This document shows positions 54,572 through 63,718 of a stretch of DNA of 64,000 nucleotides, piece by piece (positions within the stretch are counted from its first letter, which is position 1; every line of letters begins with the position of its first letter). Source of the stretch: Sphingomonas donggukensis (GTDB lineage Bacteria > Pseudomonadota > Alphaproteobacteria > Sphingomonadales > Sphingomonadaceae); NCBI RefSeq assembly GCF_023674425.1, contig NZ_CP098401.1, positions 2,401,501 to 2,465,500 of the forward strand. The letters are read 5' to 3'. Both the position numbers and the translations under genes were made by a program. The notes under the pieces were generated by a model that ran no database searches, had not been told where the DNA came from, and worked only from the letters and a program-made list of their open reading frames with translations.

Positions 54572-54697
54572 GCGAGGAGAACGCGACCCCGCCGGCCCCG
54601 GCGGGCGCGCACCCTCCCGTTTTTGCCAGCGCAGTCGTCTTCCGACAGATCAGCGGCCAAGAAACCTCCTCAGCCTCCCATTCCCCGGACGCCCGAA

Positions 54698-55954
54698 ATG
54701 CATCTCAAAGACCTGAAGAAGAAAGCCCCCGCCGAGCTGGTCAGCATGGCCGAGGAGCTGGGCGTCGAAAGCGCCTCGACGCTGCGCAAGCAGGATCTGC
54801 TGTTCGCCATCCTGAAGATCCAGGCCGAGAACGGCGACCAGATCATGGGCGAGGGCACGATCGAGGTGCTGTCGGACGGCTTCGGCTTCCTGCGCAGCGC
54901 CCAGGCCAATTACCTGGCCGGTCCCGACGACATCTACATCTCGCCGAACCAGGTCCGTAAGTTCGGGCTGCGCACCGGCGATACGGTCGAGGGCGAGATC
55001 CGGGGCCCTAAGGACGGCGAGCGATATTTCGCGCTCACCAAGCTCGTCAGCGTCAATTTCGACGACCCCGACGTCGTCCGCCACCGCGTCAATTTCGACA
55101 ATCTGACGCCGCTCTACCCCGAGAGCAAGCTGACGCTCGACCAGCTCGACCCGACCCAGAAGGACAAGTCGGCGCGGGTCATCGACATCGTCAGCCCGCA
55201 GGGCAAGGGCCAGCGCACGCTGATCGTCGCGCCGCCGCGCGTCGGCAAGACGGTGATGCTGCAGAACATCGCCAAGGCGATCACCGACAATCACCCCGAA
55301 GTGTTCCTGCTGGTCCTGCTGATCGACGAGCGCCCGGAAGAAGTCACCGACATGCAGCGCAGCGTGAAGGGCGAGGTGGTATCCTCGACCTTCGACGAAC
55401 CCGCCACGCGCCACGTGCAAGTCGCTGAAATGGTTATCGAAAAGGCCAAGCGCCTGGTCGAGCACAAGAAGGACGTCGTGATCCTGCTCGACTCGATCAC
55501 CCGCCTGGGTCGCGCCTACAACACGGTCGTGCCGTCATCGGGCAAGGTGCTGACCGGCGGCGTCGATGCGAACGCGCTTCAGCGGCCCAAGCGCTTCTTC
55601 GGCGCGGCGCGCAACATCGAGGAGGGCGGGTCCCTGTCGATCATCGCGACGGCCCTGATCGACACCGGCAGCCGCATGGACGAGGTGATCTTCGAAGAGT
55701 TCAAGGGCACCGGCAACTCCGAAATCGTCCTCGACCGCAAGGTCGCCGACAAGCGCATCTTCCCGGCGCTCGACGTCGGCAAGTCCGGCACCCGCAAGGA
55801 AGAGCTGCTGGTCGAGAAGGACAAGCTCAGCAAGATGTGGGTGCTGCGCCGCATCCTGATGCAGATGGGCACCATCGACGCGATGGAATTCCTGCTCGAC
55901 AAGATGAAGAATTCGAAGACCAACGACGATTTCTTCGATTCCATGAATCAGTGA
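54698..55954 (+). CDS. rho: Transcription termination factor Rho
   Basis: Hexameric RNA helicase that ends transcription. 418 residues, close to the E. coli length. The N-terminal RNA-binding region has [20 protein letters not shown] and [20 protein letters not shown]; the ATPase core has the P-loop [29 protein letters not shown] and [14 protein letters not shown] start at ATG 54698; an in-frame TTG at 54623 would add 25 residues. A strong terminator follows at 56024-56050. Confidence 0.97.
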   Translation: MHLKDLKKKAPAELVSMAEELGVESASTLRKQDLLFAILKIQAENGDQIMGEGTIEVLSDGFGFLRSAQANYLAGPDDIYISPNQVRKFGLRTGDTVEGEIRGPKDGERYFALTKLVSVNFDDPDVVRHRVNFDNLTPLYPESKLTLDQLDPTQKDKSARVIDIVSPQGKGQRTLIVAPPRVGKTVMLQNIAKAITDNHPEVFLLVLLIDERPEEVTDMQRSVKGEVVSSTFDEPATRHVQVAEMVIEKAKRLVEHKKDVVILLDSITRLGRAYNTVVPSSGKVLTGGVDANALQRPKRFFGAARNIEEGGSLSIIATALIDTGSRMDEVIFEEFKGTGNSEIVLDRKVADKRIFPALDVGKSGTRKEELLVEKDKLSKMWVLRRILMQMGTIDAMEFLLDKMKNSKTNDDFFDSMNQ

Positions 55955-56023
55955 CGGCTGCGGCCCGGCGCACGCTGCGCCTGGACTCGCACCGGCACGG
56001 CCGGCGGATGCAATCCGGCCGAC

Positions 56024-56050
56024 GGCGTGGGCTTTGCCCACGCCTTTTTT
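56024..56050 (+). terminator. Rho-independent terminator of rho, built from a dispersed repeat
   Basis: A 9-bp perfect stem GGCGTGGGC/GCCCACGCC with a TTT loop, then six T residues (56045-56050). It lies 70 bp after the rho stop and just before the TerC gene. The stem, with CCGAC in front, is the same element that forms the REPIN-like pairs at 4271-4338 and 32320-32396. Confidence 0.85.
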
Positions 56051-56067
56051 ATGACTAGGACGCCCGC

Positions 56068-56718
56068 ATGACCGACCTCTGGCAGCACATCGTCAACGAC
56101 TTCGCCAACATCGGCAGCCCATCGGCGCTGTCGGCGTTCCTGCAGGTGTTGATGATCGACGTCATGCTGGCGGGCGACAATGCGATCGTCGTCGGCGCGC
56201 TGGCCGCGGGCCTGCCCGCCGACCAGCGCAAGAAGGTCATCCTGATCGGCATCATCGCCGCGCTGGTCCTGCGGATCGTGTTCGCGCTGGCGGTCACGCA
56301 GCTGATGCAGGTCGTGGGGCTGATTTTCGCCGGCGGGCTGCTGTTGCTGTGGGTGTCGTGGAAGATGTGGCGCGAGCTGCGTCACGACCCCGGCAAGACC
56401 GCAGAGGAAACCGTCGACCTGAAGCCGGCCAAGAGCTTCGTCGGTGCCGCCTGGGCGGTGGCGATCGCCGACGTGTCGATGAGCCTCGACAATGTGCTGG
56501 CCGTCGCTGGCGCGGCCAAGGAGCATCCCGGCATCCTGATCGTCGGCCTGCTGCTGTCGGTCGCGCTGATGGGCCTCGCCGCCACTGCAATCGCCAAGTA
56601 CATCGAACGCTACAGGTGGATCGCCTATATCGGCTTGCTGGTGATCCTCTACGTCGCCGGCAAGATGATCTACGAGGGGTTCGTCGATCCGGCAGTCGGC
56701 CTCGGCACGCTGTTCTGA
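56068..56718 (+). CDS. TerC family (YjbE-type) integral membrane protein
   Basis: A 216-residue protein with six to seven membrane helices. The acidic motifs LMIDVMLAGDNAIVVGALAA and VAIADVSMSLDNVLAVAGAA are the two TerC/YjbE signatures (D-x-x-x-x-x-DN), thought to bind Mn2+ or Ca2+; relatives help load exported metalloenzymes with manganese or give metal resistance. It stands alone downstream of the rho terminator. Confidence 0.92.
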   Translation: MTDLWQHIVNDFANIGSPSALSAFLQVLMIDVMLAGDNAIVVGALAAGLPADQRKKVILIGIIAALVLRIVFALAVTQLMQVVGLIFAGGLLLLWVSWKMWRELRHDPGKTAEETVDLKPAKSFVGAAWAVAIADVSMSLDNVLAVAGAAKEHPGILIVGLLLSVALMGLAATAIAKYIERYRWIAYIGLLVILYVAGKMIYEGFVDPAVGLGTLF

Positions 56719-56745
56719 CATTGCCCGCACGCCGGGGCGTGCGGG

Positions 56746-57435
56746 CTATCCCAGGTTCTCGGCGAAGAACGCCGCTGTCGCCGCATCCGCGCGGTCCGCG
56801 GCCTCGGGCGAGCGGCGCGCGCCGATTTCGGTGGCGAAGCCGTGGTCCTCGCCCGGATAATCGATCAGCGTGACCTTCGGATGGTCGTCGAGCCCGTCGT
56901 GCATCGCGGCCTGTGTCTCGGCGCTCACGAAATGGTCGGCCCCGGCGATGTGGAGCAGCAGCGGGTGGGCGATGGCGTGCTTTTCGCCCAGCAGGCCATC
57001 GATGCCGACCGCATAATAGCCGACGCTGGCATCGACGTCGGTGCGCGCCGCAGTCATATAGGCCAGCCGCCCACCCAGACAGTAGCCGACGCAGCCGACC
57101 TTGCCGCCGGCGATTTCCGCCCGCGCGATGCGGATCGTCGCTTCGATATCGGCGATGCCTTGGTCCTGGTCGAACTTGCCCATCAGGTCCAGCGCCTGCT
57201 GCATCTCCTCGGGCACATCGGGATCGAGCTGGATACCGGGGTTAAGTCGCCAAAACAGGTCGGGCGCGATGGCGAGATAGCCGTCCTGCGCCAGCCGGTC
57301 GCATTTGCGGCGGATGCCGGCGCTCACGCCGAAGATTTCCTGGATGACGACGATCGCGGCGCGCGCCGTGCCTGCGGGCCGCGCGACATAGGCGTCGAAT
57401 TGGCCGTCGCCGGCGAGCGTGAGGATGGGCAGCAT
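56746..57435 (-). CDS. Dienelactone hydrolase family protein
   Basis: A 229-residue alpha/beta hydrolase. The triad is Cys in GCVGYCLGGRLAYM, Asp in AGADHFVS and His in GEDHGFATE, as in carboxymethylenebutenolidase. VVIQEIFGVSAGIRRKCDRL is the N-terminal signature. The substrate may be a dienelactone from aromatic breakdown or another ester; no aromatic pathway is nearby. The start ATG 57435 overlaps the methyltransferase stop by one base. Confidence 0.9.
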   Translation of the reverse strand: MLPILTLAGDGQFDAYVARPAGTARAAIVVIQEIFGVSAGIRRKCDRLAQDGYLAIAPDLFWRLNPGIQLDPDVPEEMQQALDLMGKFDQDQGIADIEATIRIARAEIAGGKVGCVGYCLGGRLAYMTAARTDVDASVGYYAVGIDGLLGEKHAIAHPLLLHIAGADHFVSAETQAAMHDGLDDHPKVTLIDYPGEDHGFATEIGARRSPEAADRADAATAAFFAENLG

Positions 57436-57911
57436 CAGCGGTGTTCTCCGAACCGGGTCTCGTGATCGATCAGCCAACGCTTGGTCTCGACGCCGGCTCC
57501 CGCCGAATAGTTGTCGCGACCGGCGCTCGTCAGAATGCGGTGGCACGGCACGACGATGGGGAAGGGGTTGCGCGCGCACAGCTGACCGATGGCGCGCGCC
57601 GACGAGCCGAGTTGCCGCGCGAGCGCGCCGTAGGTCATGCTGGTGCCGTAGCCGACCTTTATCAGCCCGTCGCGCAACGCCTGCCCGCGCGGTGTGCGGG
57701 CCGGGGCGAGCGCCAGGTCGAAGTCGCGGAGCGCGCCGTCGAACCAAGCCTCGAGCTGCTCCGCCGCCGCCAGCACCGCAGCGCCATCCGGACGGCGCGG
57801 CGCCTGGCGCTCGGTTTCGATGGCGATGCGGTGGATGGTCGCCGCATCGCCCTCGATCCGGACCATGCCGACAGGCGTTGCGAGGAGTGCTGTATCGCGG
57901 GCATAGGTCAT
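57435..57911 (-). CDS. ogt: Methylated-DNA--protein-cysteine methyltransferase (Ogt type)
   Basis: Removes alkyl groups from O6-alkylguanine onto its own cysteine. 158 residues, without the Ada regulatory domain. The active site is PIVVPCHRILTSAG (PCHR), preceded by GYGTSMTYGALARQLG (helix-turn-helix that binds DNA). I start at ATG 57911. No LexA-type box lies in the 24-bp gap to the divergent DUF6489 gene. Confidence 0.93.
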   Translation of the reverse strand: MTYARDTALLATPVGMVRIEGDAATIHRIAIETERQAPRRPDGAAVLAAAEQLEAWFDGALRDFDLALAPARTPRGQALRDGLIKVGYGTSMTYGALARQLGSSARAIGQLCARNPFPIVVPCHRILTSAGRDNYSAGAGVETKRWLIDHETRFGEHR

Positions 57912-57935
57912 GCTCGCCAGATTAGGGGATGGGCC

Positions 57936-58163
57936 ATGAAGATCAACGTCGAGGTCGATTGCACGCCGGAGGAAGCGCGCCGCGCGGTCGGGCTGCCGGA
58001 CCTGACCCCGCTCCACGACAAATATGTGTCGATGATGATGGAGACGATGCAGGGCGGGGTGCCGCCCGAAATGCTCGAAACGATGATGCGCAGCTGGGCG
58101 CCGATGGGCGAGGCCGGCATGGCGATGTGGCGCAAGTTGTTCGAGGGCGGCGCCAAATCCTGA
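57936..58163 (+). CDS. DUF6489 family small protein
   Basis: A 75-residue protein that starts MKINVEVDCTPEEARRAVGL, followed by PDLTPLHDKYVSMMMETMQG and ending GMAMWRKLFEGGAKS. It matches the small alphaproteobacterial family DUF6489, found next to mnmE. Function is unknown; methionine-rich helices suggest an oligomeric or membrane-associated role. It lies 12 bp before mnmE. Confidence 0.85.
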   Translation: MKINVEVDCTPEEARRAVGLPDLTPLHDKYVSMMMETMQGGVPPEMLETMMRSWAPMGEAGMAMWRKLFEGGAKS

Positions 58164-58175
58164 TGTCGAACCGAC

Positions 58176-59462
58176 ATGACTGACACGATCTTTGCGGTGT
58201 CGAGCGGCGCGGTGCCCTCGGCGATCGCGGTCCTGCGGGTGAGTGGGCCGGGAGCATTCGCGGCGGTGGCCCGGCTGGCCGGCACCCTGCCGCCGCCGCG
58301 TCACGCCGGTCTGCGCGCGATCCGGGGGGCGGACGGGGCGCTGATCGACCGGGCGGTGGTGCTGACCTTTTCGGGCCCGGCGAGCGTGACCGGCGAGGAT
58401 ATTGCAGAGATTCACCTCCACGGCGGGCGCGCCGTCGTCGCGGCGGTGTCGGGCGCGCTACGCGATATGACCGGACTGCGCGATGCCGAGCCCGGCGAAT
58501 TCACCCGCCGTGCGCTGGAAGCGGGGCGCATCGACCTGACCGAGGCGGAGGGGCTCGCCGACCTGCTCGCCGCCGAAACCGAAGGGCAGCGCCGTGCCGC
58601 GATGCGCGCCGCCGACGGCACCCTCCGCCGCCGGATCGAGGCATGGAGCGCCCGCGCCGTCGCGCTGTCCGCGCTGGTAGAGGCGGCGATCGACCATGAC
58701 GACGAGGACGACGTCGGCGACGCGGCGGCGCTTCTGGCGCGCGTCGCGCGCGACGCCGATGACTTGGCGCGCGAGATCGCCATGCTGCTCGACCAGCCCC
58801 CAGTCGAGCGCCTGCGCGACGGCATCCGGGTGGTGCTGGCGGGACCGCCGAACAGCGGCAAGTCGACGCTGCTCAACGCGATGGTCGGGCGCGATGCGGC
58901 GATCGTCTCGCCGATCGCGGGCACGACGCGCGACCGGATCGAAGCACCGGTGGTGCGCGGCGGCATCGCGTGGCTGTTCACCGACACCGCCGGTCTGGCG
59001 GTGGAGACGGACGACGTGATCGAGGCGGTTGGGATCGCGCGCGCGCAGGCGAGCATCGCCGAGGCCGATATCCTCCTCTGGCTGGGCGATGCTGCGCCGC
59101 CCCGCGCCGACGCGCTAGCGGTGCATGCGCGGGTGGATGTGGCGGGCCGAGAGATCACGCCAGAAGGCCGGATCGCGGCGTCCGGAGTGCGACCGGGTGG
59201 CGAGGCCGCGCTGTGGACCGCGTTGGAGCACCGAGCGGCGACGCTGTTGCCGACCGCGGATGTGCCGGCGCTCAACGCCCGGCAACGCGAGCTATGCCGC
59301 GGTGCAGCATCGAACCTGCGCGATGCAGCGGAGGCGAGCGATCCGCTGCTGGTCGCTGAGGATTTGCGGTCGGCGCGCCGCGCTTTCGATCGGCTGACCG
59401 GGCGCGCCGATACCGAGGCGGTGCTCGACGCTCTGTTCGCGGGATTTTGCATCGGCAAATGA
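58176..59462 (+). CDS. mnmE: tRNA modification GTPase MnmE
   Basis: With MnmG it adds the aminomethyl or carboxymethylaminomethyl group at wobble uridine 34. 428 residues. The start MTDTIFAVSSGAVPSAIAVL, the G domain inserted in the helical domain with P-loop AGPPNSGKSTLLNAMVGRDA (about residue 222) and G3 DTAGL, and the C-terminal CIGK cysteine that ends the family are all present. A parS-like site begins right after the stop. Confidence 0.97.
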   Translation: MTDTIFAVSSGAVPSAIAVLRVSGPGAFAAVARLAGTLPPPRHAGLRAIRGADGALIDRAVVLTFSGPASVTGEDIAEIHLHGGRAVVAAVSGALRDMTGLRDAEPGEFTRRALEAGRIDLTEAEGLADLLAAETEGQRRAAMRAADGTLRRRIEAWSARAVALSALVEAAIDHDDEDDVGDAAALLARVARDADDLAREIAMLLDQPPVERLRDGIRVVLAGPPNSGKSTLLNAMVGRDAAIVSPIAGTTRDRIEAPVVRGGIAWLFTDTAGLAVETDDVIEAVGIARAQASIAEADILLWLGDAAPPRADALAVHARVDVAGREITPEGRIAASGVRPGGEAALWTALEHRAATLLPTADVPALNARQRELCRGAASNLRDAAEASDPLLVAEDLRSARRAFDRLTGRADTEAVLDALFAGFCIGK

Positions 59463-59478
59463 TGTTCCACGTGAAACG
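59463..59478 (+). other. parS-like centromere site 1
   Basis: TGTTCCACGTGAAACG between mnmE and mnmG. It matches the bacterial parS palindrome (TGTTNCACGTGAAACA) at all but the last base. This one is intergenic; the other two are inside coding sequence. Confidence 0.85.
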
Positions 59479-59525
59479 TGCCCGGCTTTTTTGACCGGGG
59501 CGGTGCGGATGCGTAGAGCGGTGCC

Positions 59526-61364
59526 ATGTCGCAATTCGATGTCATCATAGTCGGCGGCGGCCACGCCGGCACCGAGGCCGCCGCCGCTGCGGCACGTTGC
59601 GGTGCGCGGGTGGCTCTGGTCACGTTGGACCCGGGTATGATTGGGGCGATGTCGTGCAACCCGGCGATCGGCGGGATAGGCAAGGGGCATCTGGTGCGCG
59701 AGGTCGACGCGCTCGACGGGTTGATGGCACGCGCTGCTGACCGAGCGGCAATCCATTACCGGATGCTCAACCGCAGCAAGGGAGTTGCCGTCCACGGCCC
59801 GCGCATCCAGGCCGACCGCCGCCGCTACGCCGCGGCCATCGCCGGTTTGCTGGGCGATCAGCCAAGCATCACCATCGTCGCGGGCGAGGCCGCCGATCTG
59901 GTTGTCCGCGGCGGTCGCGTCGGCGGACTGTTACTCGGCGACGGCACCGTCATCGACGCGCACGCCGTCGTGCTCGCGACCGGCACGTTTCTGGGCGGAC
60001 GAATTTTCCGGGGCGACGAGCGCGAGGCGGGTGGGCGCACCGGTGAGCGTGCCGCGACGATGCTTGGCCAGCGGCTGCGCGCGATGGACCTCCCGATCGC
60101 GCGGATGAAGACCGGCACGCCGCCGCGGCTGGACGGGCGAACGATCGATTGGGGTGCGCTGGAGGCGCAGCCGTCCGATGCCCATGACTGGACGATGTCG
60201 CCCATGTCTCAGGATCGCGCCCTGCCGCAGCTCGCCTGCGCGATCACGCGCACGACCGAGCACACGCACGACCTGATCCGCGCCGCGTTCGATCGCTCGC
60301 CGCTGTATAGCGGTGCGATCGCCGCGGACGGGCCGCGCTATTGCCCGTCGATCGAGGACAAGGTGCGCCGGTTCGCCGACCGCACCGGGCACCAGGTGTT
60401 CCTGGAGCCGGAAGGGCTCGACGATCCGCTGGTCTATCCGAACGGCATCTCCACCTCGCTGCCGCGCGACGTGCAGGCGGCGATGATCGCCTCGATTCCT
60501 GGGCTGGAAGCGGCGCGGATCGTGGTGCCGGGCTATGCGGTCGAATATGATCATATCGATCCGCGGGCGCTCGACCACAGTCTGGAGGTGGCGATGCTGC
60601 CCGGGCTGTTCTGCGCGGGCCAGATCAACGGCACGACCGGGTATGAGGAAGCCGCCGGGCAGGGGCTGGTGGCGGGCGCGAATGCCGCTGCCCACGCGCT
60701 CGGCGCCGCGCCGCTCAGGCTCGACCGCGCGACCAGCTACCTCGGCGTGATGATCGACGATCTGGTGTTGCAGGGCGTGACCGAGCCGTACCGCATGCTC
60801 ACCGCGCGCGCCGAGCACCGGTTGTCGTTGCGCGCCGACAATGCCGAGACGCGGCTGACCGCAATCGGCGAGCGCCACGGCCTGATCGGAACCGAGCGCA
60901 GTGCCCGGCTGCGCGAACGGACTGCGCACCGTGCGCACCTCGATGCCGCATTCGCGCACATGATGACAGCCGATACGGTCGCCGACCGTGGCGCGCCGGT
61001 GACGCGCGACGGCAGCCGCCGCAGCGCGCGCGAGTGGCTGCGCGTGCCCGGCATCGACCCGGGTTCGTTGGCGGAAAATCTCGACGCCATCGCGCCCGAT
61101 CTGTTCGCCGAGTTCGTCGAGGACGCGCGCTATGCCCCGTATATCGAGCGGCAGGCGGCGGAAGTCGCAGCCCTCGCGACCGGCGAAGCGACCCCCCTCG
61201 CGCCCGATATCGATTATGCGCTGATCCCTGGGCTCTCCACCGAGATGGTCGAGCGGTTGAGCGCGGCGCGTCCGCCTTCGCTCGGCGCGGCGGGGCGTAT
61301 CCGCGGGGTGTCGCCCGCAGCCCTGTCCGCCATCCTGCTCCACGTGAAACGGCGCGCCGCGTGA
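59526..61364 (+). CDS. mnmG: tRNA uridine-5-carboxymethylaminomethyl modification enzyme MnmG
   Basis: FAD-dependent partner of MnmE. 612 residues, normal length. The Rossmann motif [40 protein letters not shown], the later [14 protein letters not shown] and [20 protein letters not shown] are diagnostic. The 3' end contains a parS-like site within LLHVKRRAA, and its stop overlaps the rsmG start as GTGA. Confidence 0.97.
   Translation: MSQFDVIIVGGGHAGTEAAAAAARCGARVALVTLDPGMIGAMSCNPAIGGIGKGHLVREVDALDGLMARAADRAAIHYRMLNRSKGVAVHGPRIQADRRRYAAAIAGLLGDQPSITIVAGEAADLVVRGGRVGGLLLGDGTVIDAHAVVLATGTFLGGRIFRGDEREAGGRTGERAATMLGQRLRAMDLPIARMKTGTPPRLDGRTIDWGALEAQPSDAHDWTMSPMSQDRALPQLACAITRTTEHTHDLIRAAFDRSPLYSGAIAADGPRYCPSIEDKVRRFADRTGHQVFLEPEGLDDPLVYPNGISTSLPRDVQAAMIASIPGLEAARIVVPGYAVEYDHIDPRALDHSLEVAMLPGLFCAGQINGTTGYEEAAGQGLVAGANAAAHALGAAPLRLDRATSYLGVMIDDLVLQGVTEPYRMLTARAEHRLSLRADNAETRLTAIGERHGLIGTERSARLRERTAHRAHLDAAFAHMMTADTVADRGAPVTRDGSRRSAREWLRVPGIDPGSLAENLDAIAPDLFAEFVEDARYAPYIERQAAEVAALATGEATPLAPDIDYALIPGLSTEMVERLSAARPPSLGAAGRIRGVSPAALSAILLHVKRRAA
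61336..61351 (+). other. parS-like centromere site 2 (inside mnmG)
   Basis: TGCTCCACGTGAAACG, two differences from the palindromic consensus (C at position 3, G at 16). It lies in the last codons of mnmG, where CTC CAC GTG AAA CGG encodes LHVKR. Confidence 0.75.
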
Positions 61365-61978
61365 CCGAAGAGGAGGCACGCGCCTGGATCGCCGATCGTT
61401 TCGGCGCAGCGGCCGAAGATAGGCTCGATCGCTACGCGGCGTTTCTCACCGTCGGCGCCGACCAGCAGAACCTCATCGCGCCGTCCACGGTGGCGACGAT
61501 GTGGAGCCGCCACCTCGTCGATTCGGCGCAGCTGCTCCCGCTCGCGCCGCAAGGGGCCGCAACCTGGGCAGACGTTGGGTCGGGCGCGGGGCTTCCAGGC
61601 CTGGTGGTGGCGGTGTTGTCGGACTTGGCTGTCACCCTTATAGAACCGCGCCGGTTGCGTGTGACGTTTCTGGAAGAATGCGCCGAGACGCTCGGTATCG
61701 CTGATCGCGTCACCGTCGTGCCGGCCAAGGCGCAGAATGCGACCGGGGGGCCGTTCGATGTGATATCGGCGCGGGCGGTGGCAACGATGCCGGCGCTGTT
61801 CGACGCCACCCGCCATCTCTCCGATCGCTCGACCTGCTTCATCCTGCCAAAGGGCGCGTCGGCGCAATCCGAGGTAGCGGCTGCGGAGCGATCGTGGCAC
61901 GGTACGTTCCACGTGAAACAGAGCATCGTAAATCCGAACTCGGGAATCGTGGTGGCGACGCAGGTGCGGCGGCGATGA
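61361..61978 (+). CDS. rsmG: 16S rRNA (guanine527-N7)-methyltransferase RsmG
   Basis: Also known as GidB. 205 residues. [20 protein letters not shown] is the SAM site, [19 protein letters not shown] and [15 protein letters not shown] follow. The GTG start at 61361 overlaps the mnmG stop. A parS-like site lies inside its 3' part, where TTC CAC GTG AAA CAG encodes FHVKQ. Loss of this enzyme is known elsewhere to give low-level streptomycin resistance. Confidence 0.95.
   Translation: MTEEEARAWIADRFGAAAEDRLDRYAAFLTVGADQQNLIAPSTVATMWSRHLVDSAQLLPLAPQGAATWADVGSGAGLPGLVVAVLSDLAVTLIEPRRLRVTFLEECAETLGIADRVTVVPAKAQNATGGPFDVISARAVATMPALFDATRHLSDRSTCFILPKGASAQSEVAAAERSWHGTFHVKQSIVNPNSGIVVATQVRRR
61905..61920 (+). 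other. parS-like centromere site 3 (inside rsmG)
   Basis: CGTTCCACGTGAAACA, one difference from the consensus at the first base. It lies 70 bp before the parA start. Confidence 0.82.
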
Positions 61979-62754
61979 AAGTCATCGCGATCGCCAATCA
62001 GAAGGGCGGAGTGGGTAAGACCACGACCGCGATCAACGTCGGCACGGCGCTCGCCGCGACCGGATCGCGCGTGTTGCTTATCGACCTTGATCCGCAGGGC
62101 AACGCCTCGACCGGTCTCGGCATTGCGCGCGCCGATCGGACGCTGTCGAGCTATGACCTGCTGATCCGCGATTGCAGCCTGATCGAAGCGGCGATCCCGA
62201 CGCGGGTTCCGCGGCTCGATATCGTGCCGTCGACGGTCGATCTGTCGGGCGCGGAGATCGAGCTGATCGAGTTCGAGGAGCGGACGCACCGCCTCGACCG
62301 CACCATCGCGCGCAGCGATGCACGGTGGGACGTGGTCCTGATCGATTGCCCGCCCTCGCTGGGGCTGATGACGATCAACGCGATGATCGCCGCGCACGCG
62401 CTGCTGGTACCGCTGCAATGCGAATTTTTTGCGCTGGAGGGCCTGAGCCAGCTGCTCACCACGGTCGAGCGCATCCGTTCGCGATTCAATCCCGGACTGT
62501 CGATCCTGGGGGTGGTGCTGACCATGTACGATCGCCGCAACCGCCTGACCGACCAGGTGTCCGACGATGTCCGCGCCGTGCTCGGCCCCGTAGTGTTCGA
62601 CACCGTCATCCCACGCAACGTCCGTCTCTCCGAGGCGCCGAGCCACGGCATGCCCGCCCTGATCTACGATCATCGTTGCACGGGATCGCAGGCGTATATC
62701 GCACTGGCCCGCGAAGTGATTTCCCGGCTCCCCCGATTGGCGAAGGCAGCATGA
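61975..62754 (+). CDS. parA: Chromosome partitioning ATPase ParA
   Basis: Walker-type ATPase that drives ParB-parS complexes to the cell pole. 259 residues. The deviant Walker A motif KGGVGKTTTAINVG is at residues 10-23, IDLDPQGNASTGLG and VLIDCPPSLGLMTINAM follow. ATG 61975 overlaps the rsmG stop as ATGA. Chromosomal type by context. Confidence 0.96.
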   Translation: MKVIAIANQKGGVGKTTTAINVGTALAATGSRVLLIDLDPQGNASTGLGIARADRTLSSYDLLIRDCSLIEAAIPTRVPRLDIVPSTVDLSGAEIELIEFEERTHRLDRTIARSDARWDVVLIDCPPSLGLMTINAMIAAHALLVPLQCEFFALEGLSQLLTTVERIRSRFNPGLSILGVVLTMYDRRNRLTDQVSDDVRAVLGPVVFDTVIPRNVRLSEAPSHGMPALIYDHRCTGSQAYIALAREVISRLPRLAKAA

Positions 62755-63668
62755 CCGAACCCGCTCCCGCTCCTGCCCCGTCCCGCAAGGCGCGCCCCGG
62801 CCTCGGGCGCGGATTGAGTGCCCTGCTCGGCGATGCGGTGATCGAGGCGCCGATCGCCGCCGACGGCTCGGCGTCGATGCCGTCGGGGCTGCGCATGCTG
62901 CCGGTCAGCGCGCTTGCCCCGCATCCCGACCAGCCGCGTCGCCATTTCGACGAGGATGCGCTGGAGGAGCTGGCGCGCTCGATCGCGCAACGTGGGTTGA
63001 TCCAGCCGATCGTCGTGCGCCCGCACGGCCACGACTATCAGATCGTCGCGGGCGAGCGGCGGTGGCGCGCGGCGCAGCGCGCGCGGCTGCACGAGGTCCC
63101 GGTGGTCGTGCGCGAGCTCGATGATGCCGAGACGATGGAAATCGCGCTGGTCGAGAATATCCAGCGCGCGGACCTGAACGCGATCGAGGAAGCCGAAGCC
63201 TATGCGCGGCTGATCCGGCAGTTCGGCCACACCCAGGACGCGCTGGGCAAGCTGGTCAACAAGTCGCGGAGCCACGTCTCCAACCTGTTGAGATTGCTCG
63301 ATCTTCCTTCGCCGGTGCGGGCTATGCTGGTAACCGGCGAAATCGAGATGGGCCACGCCCGCGCGCTGATCGGGACCCCCGACGCCGCAGGGCTCGCGCG
63401 GCGCGTTGCGGACGAGGGATTGTCGGTGCGTGACACCGAGCGCCTCGCCCGCGCGGTGAAGCCGGCACCGGCCAGCGGCAAGCGCGCGAAGGAAGGCGGC
63501 GGTGAGCGCGATGCCGATATCGCCGCGCTCGAACGCCAGTTGGGCGACCTGCTCGGCCTGCGGGTGAAGATCGCGCACAGCGAGAAGGGCGGCACGCTGT
63601 CGCTCGGATACTCGACGCTCGATCAGCTCGACATGGTCTGCCAACGCCTGAGCGGGGAGCGGATTTAA
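62751..63668 (+). CDS. parB: Chromosome partitioning protein ParB
   Basis: CTPase and DNA-binding protein that loads on parS and spreads. 305 residues. The N-terminal RPGLGRGLSALLGD, the CTP-binding motifs GLIQPIVVRP and AGERRWRAAQRA (GERRxRA), the NIQRADLNAIEEAEAYARLI segment and the helix-turn-helix TQDALGKLVNKSRSHVSNLL are in the usual order. ATG 62751 overlaps the parA stop. Its last codons fall in the first copy of a 25-bp repeat. Confidence 0.96.
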   Translation: MTEPAPAPAPSRKARPGLGRGLSALLGDAVIEAPIAADGSASMPSGLRMLPVSALAPHPDQPRRHFDEDALEELARSIAQRGLIQPIVVRPHGHDYQIVAGERRWRAAQRARLHEVPVVVRELDDAETMEIALVENIQRADLNAIEEAEAYARLIRQFGHTQDALGKLVNKSRSHVSNLLRLLDLPSPVRAMLVTGEIEMGHARALIGTPDAAGLARRVADEGLSVRDTERLARAVKPAPASGKRAKEGGGERDADIAALERQLGDLLGLRVKIAHSEKGGTLSLGYSTLDQLDMVCQRLSGERI

Positions 63669-63718
63669 CCTACGCCGGGGGGAGCGGATCTAAGCTCACG
63701 CGCGGGGAGCGGATCTAG
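63654..63718. repeat. Three copies of a 15-bp sequence at 25-bp spacing between parB and holA
   Basis: GGGGAGCGGATTTAA, GGGGAGCGGATCTAA and GGGGAGCGGATCTAG begin at 63654, 63679 and 63704, exactly 25 bp apart. The first holds the parB stop and the last reaches the holA stop. The other 10 bp of each unit have diverged. Confidence 0.8.

Noticed and set aside
59479..59525. A terminator after mnmE around the CTTTTTT run
   Set aside because: The T residues lie in the loop between weak CCCGG and CCGGG arms, not after a stem, so it is not an intrinsic terminator.
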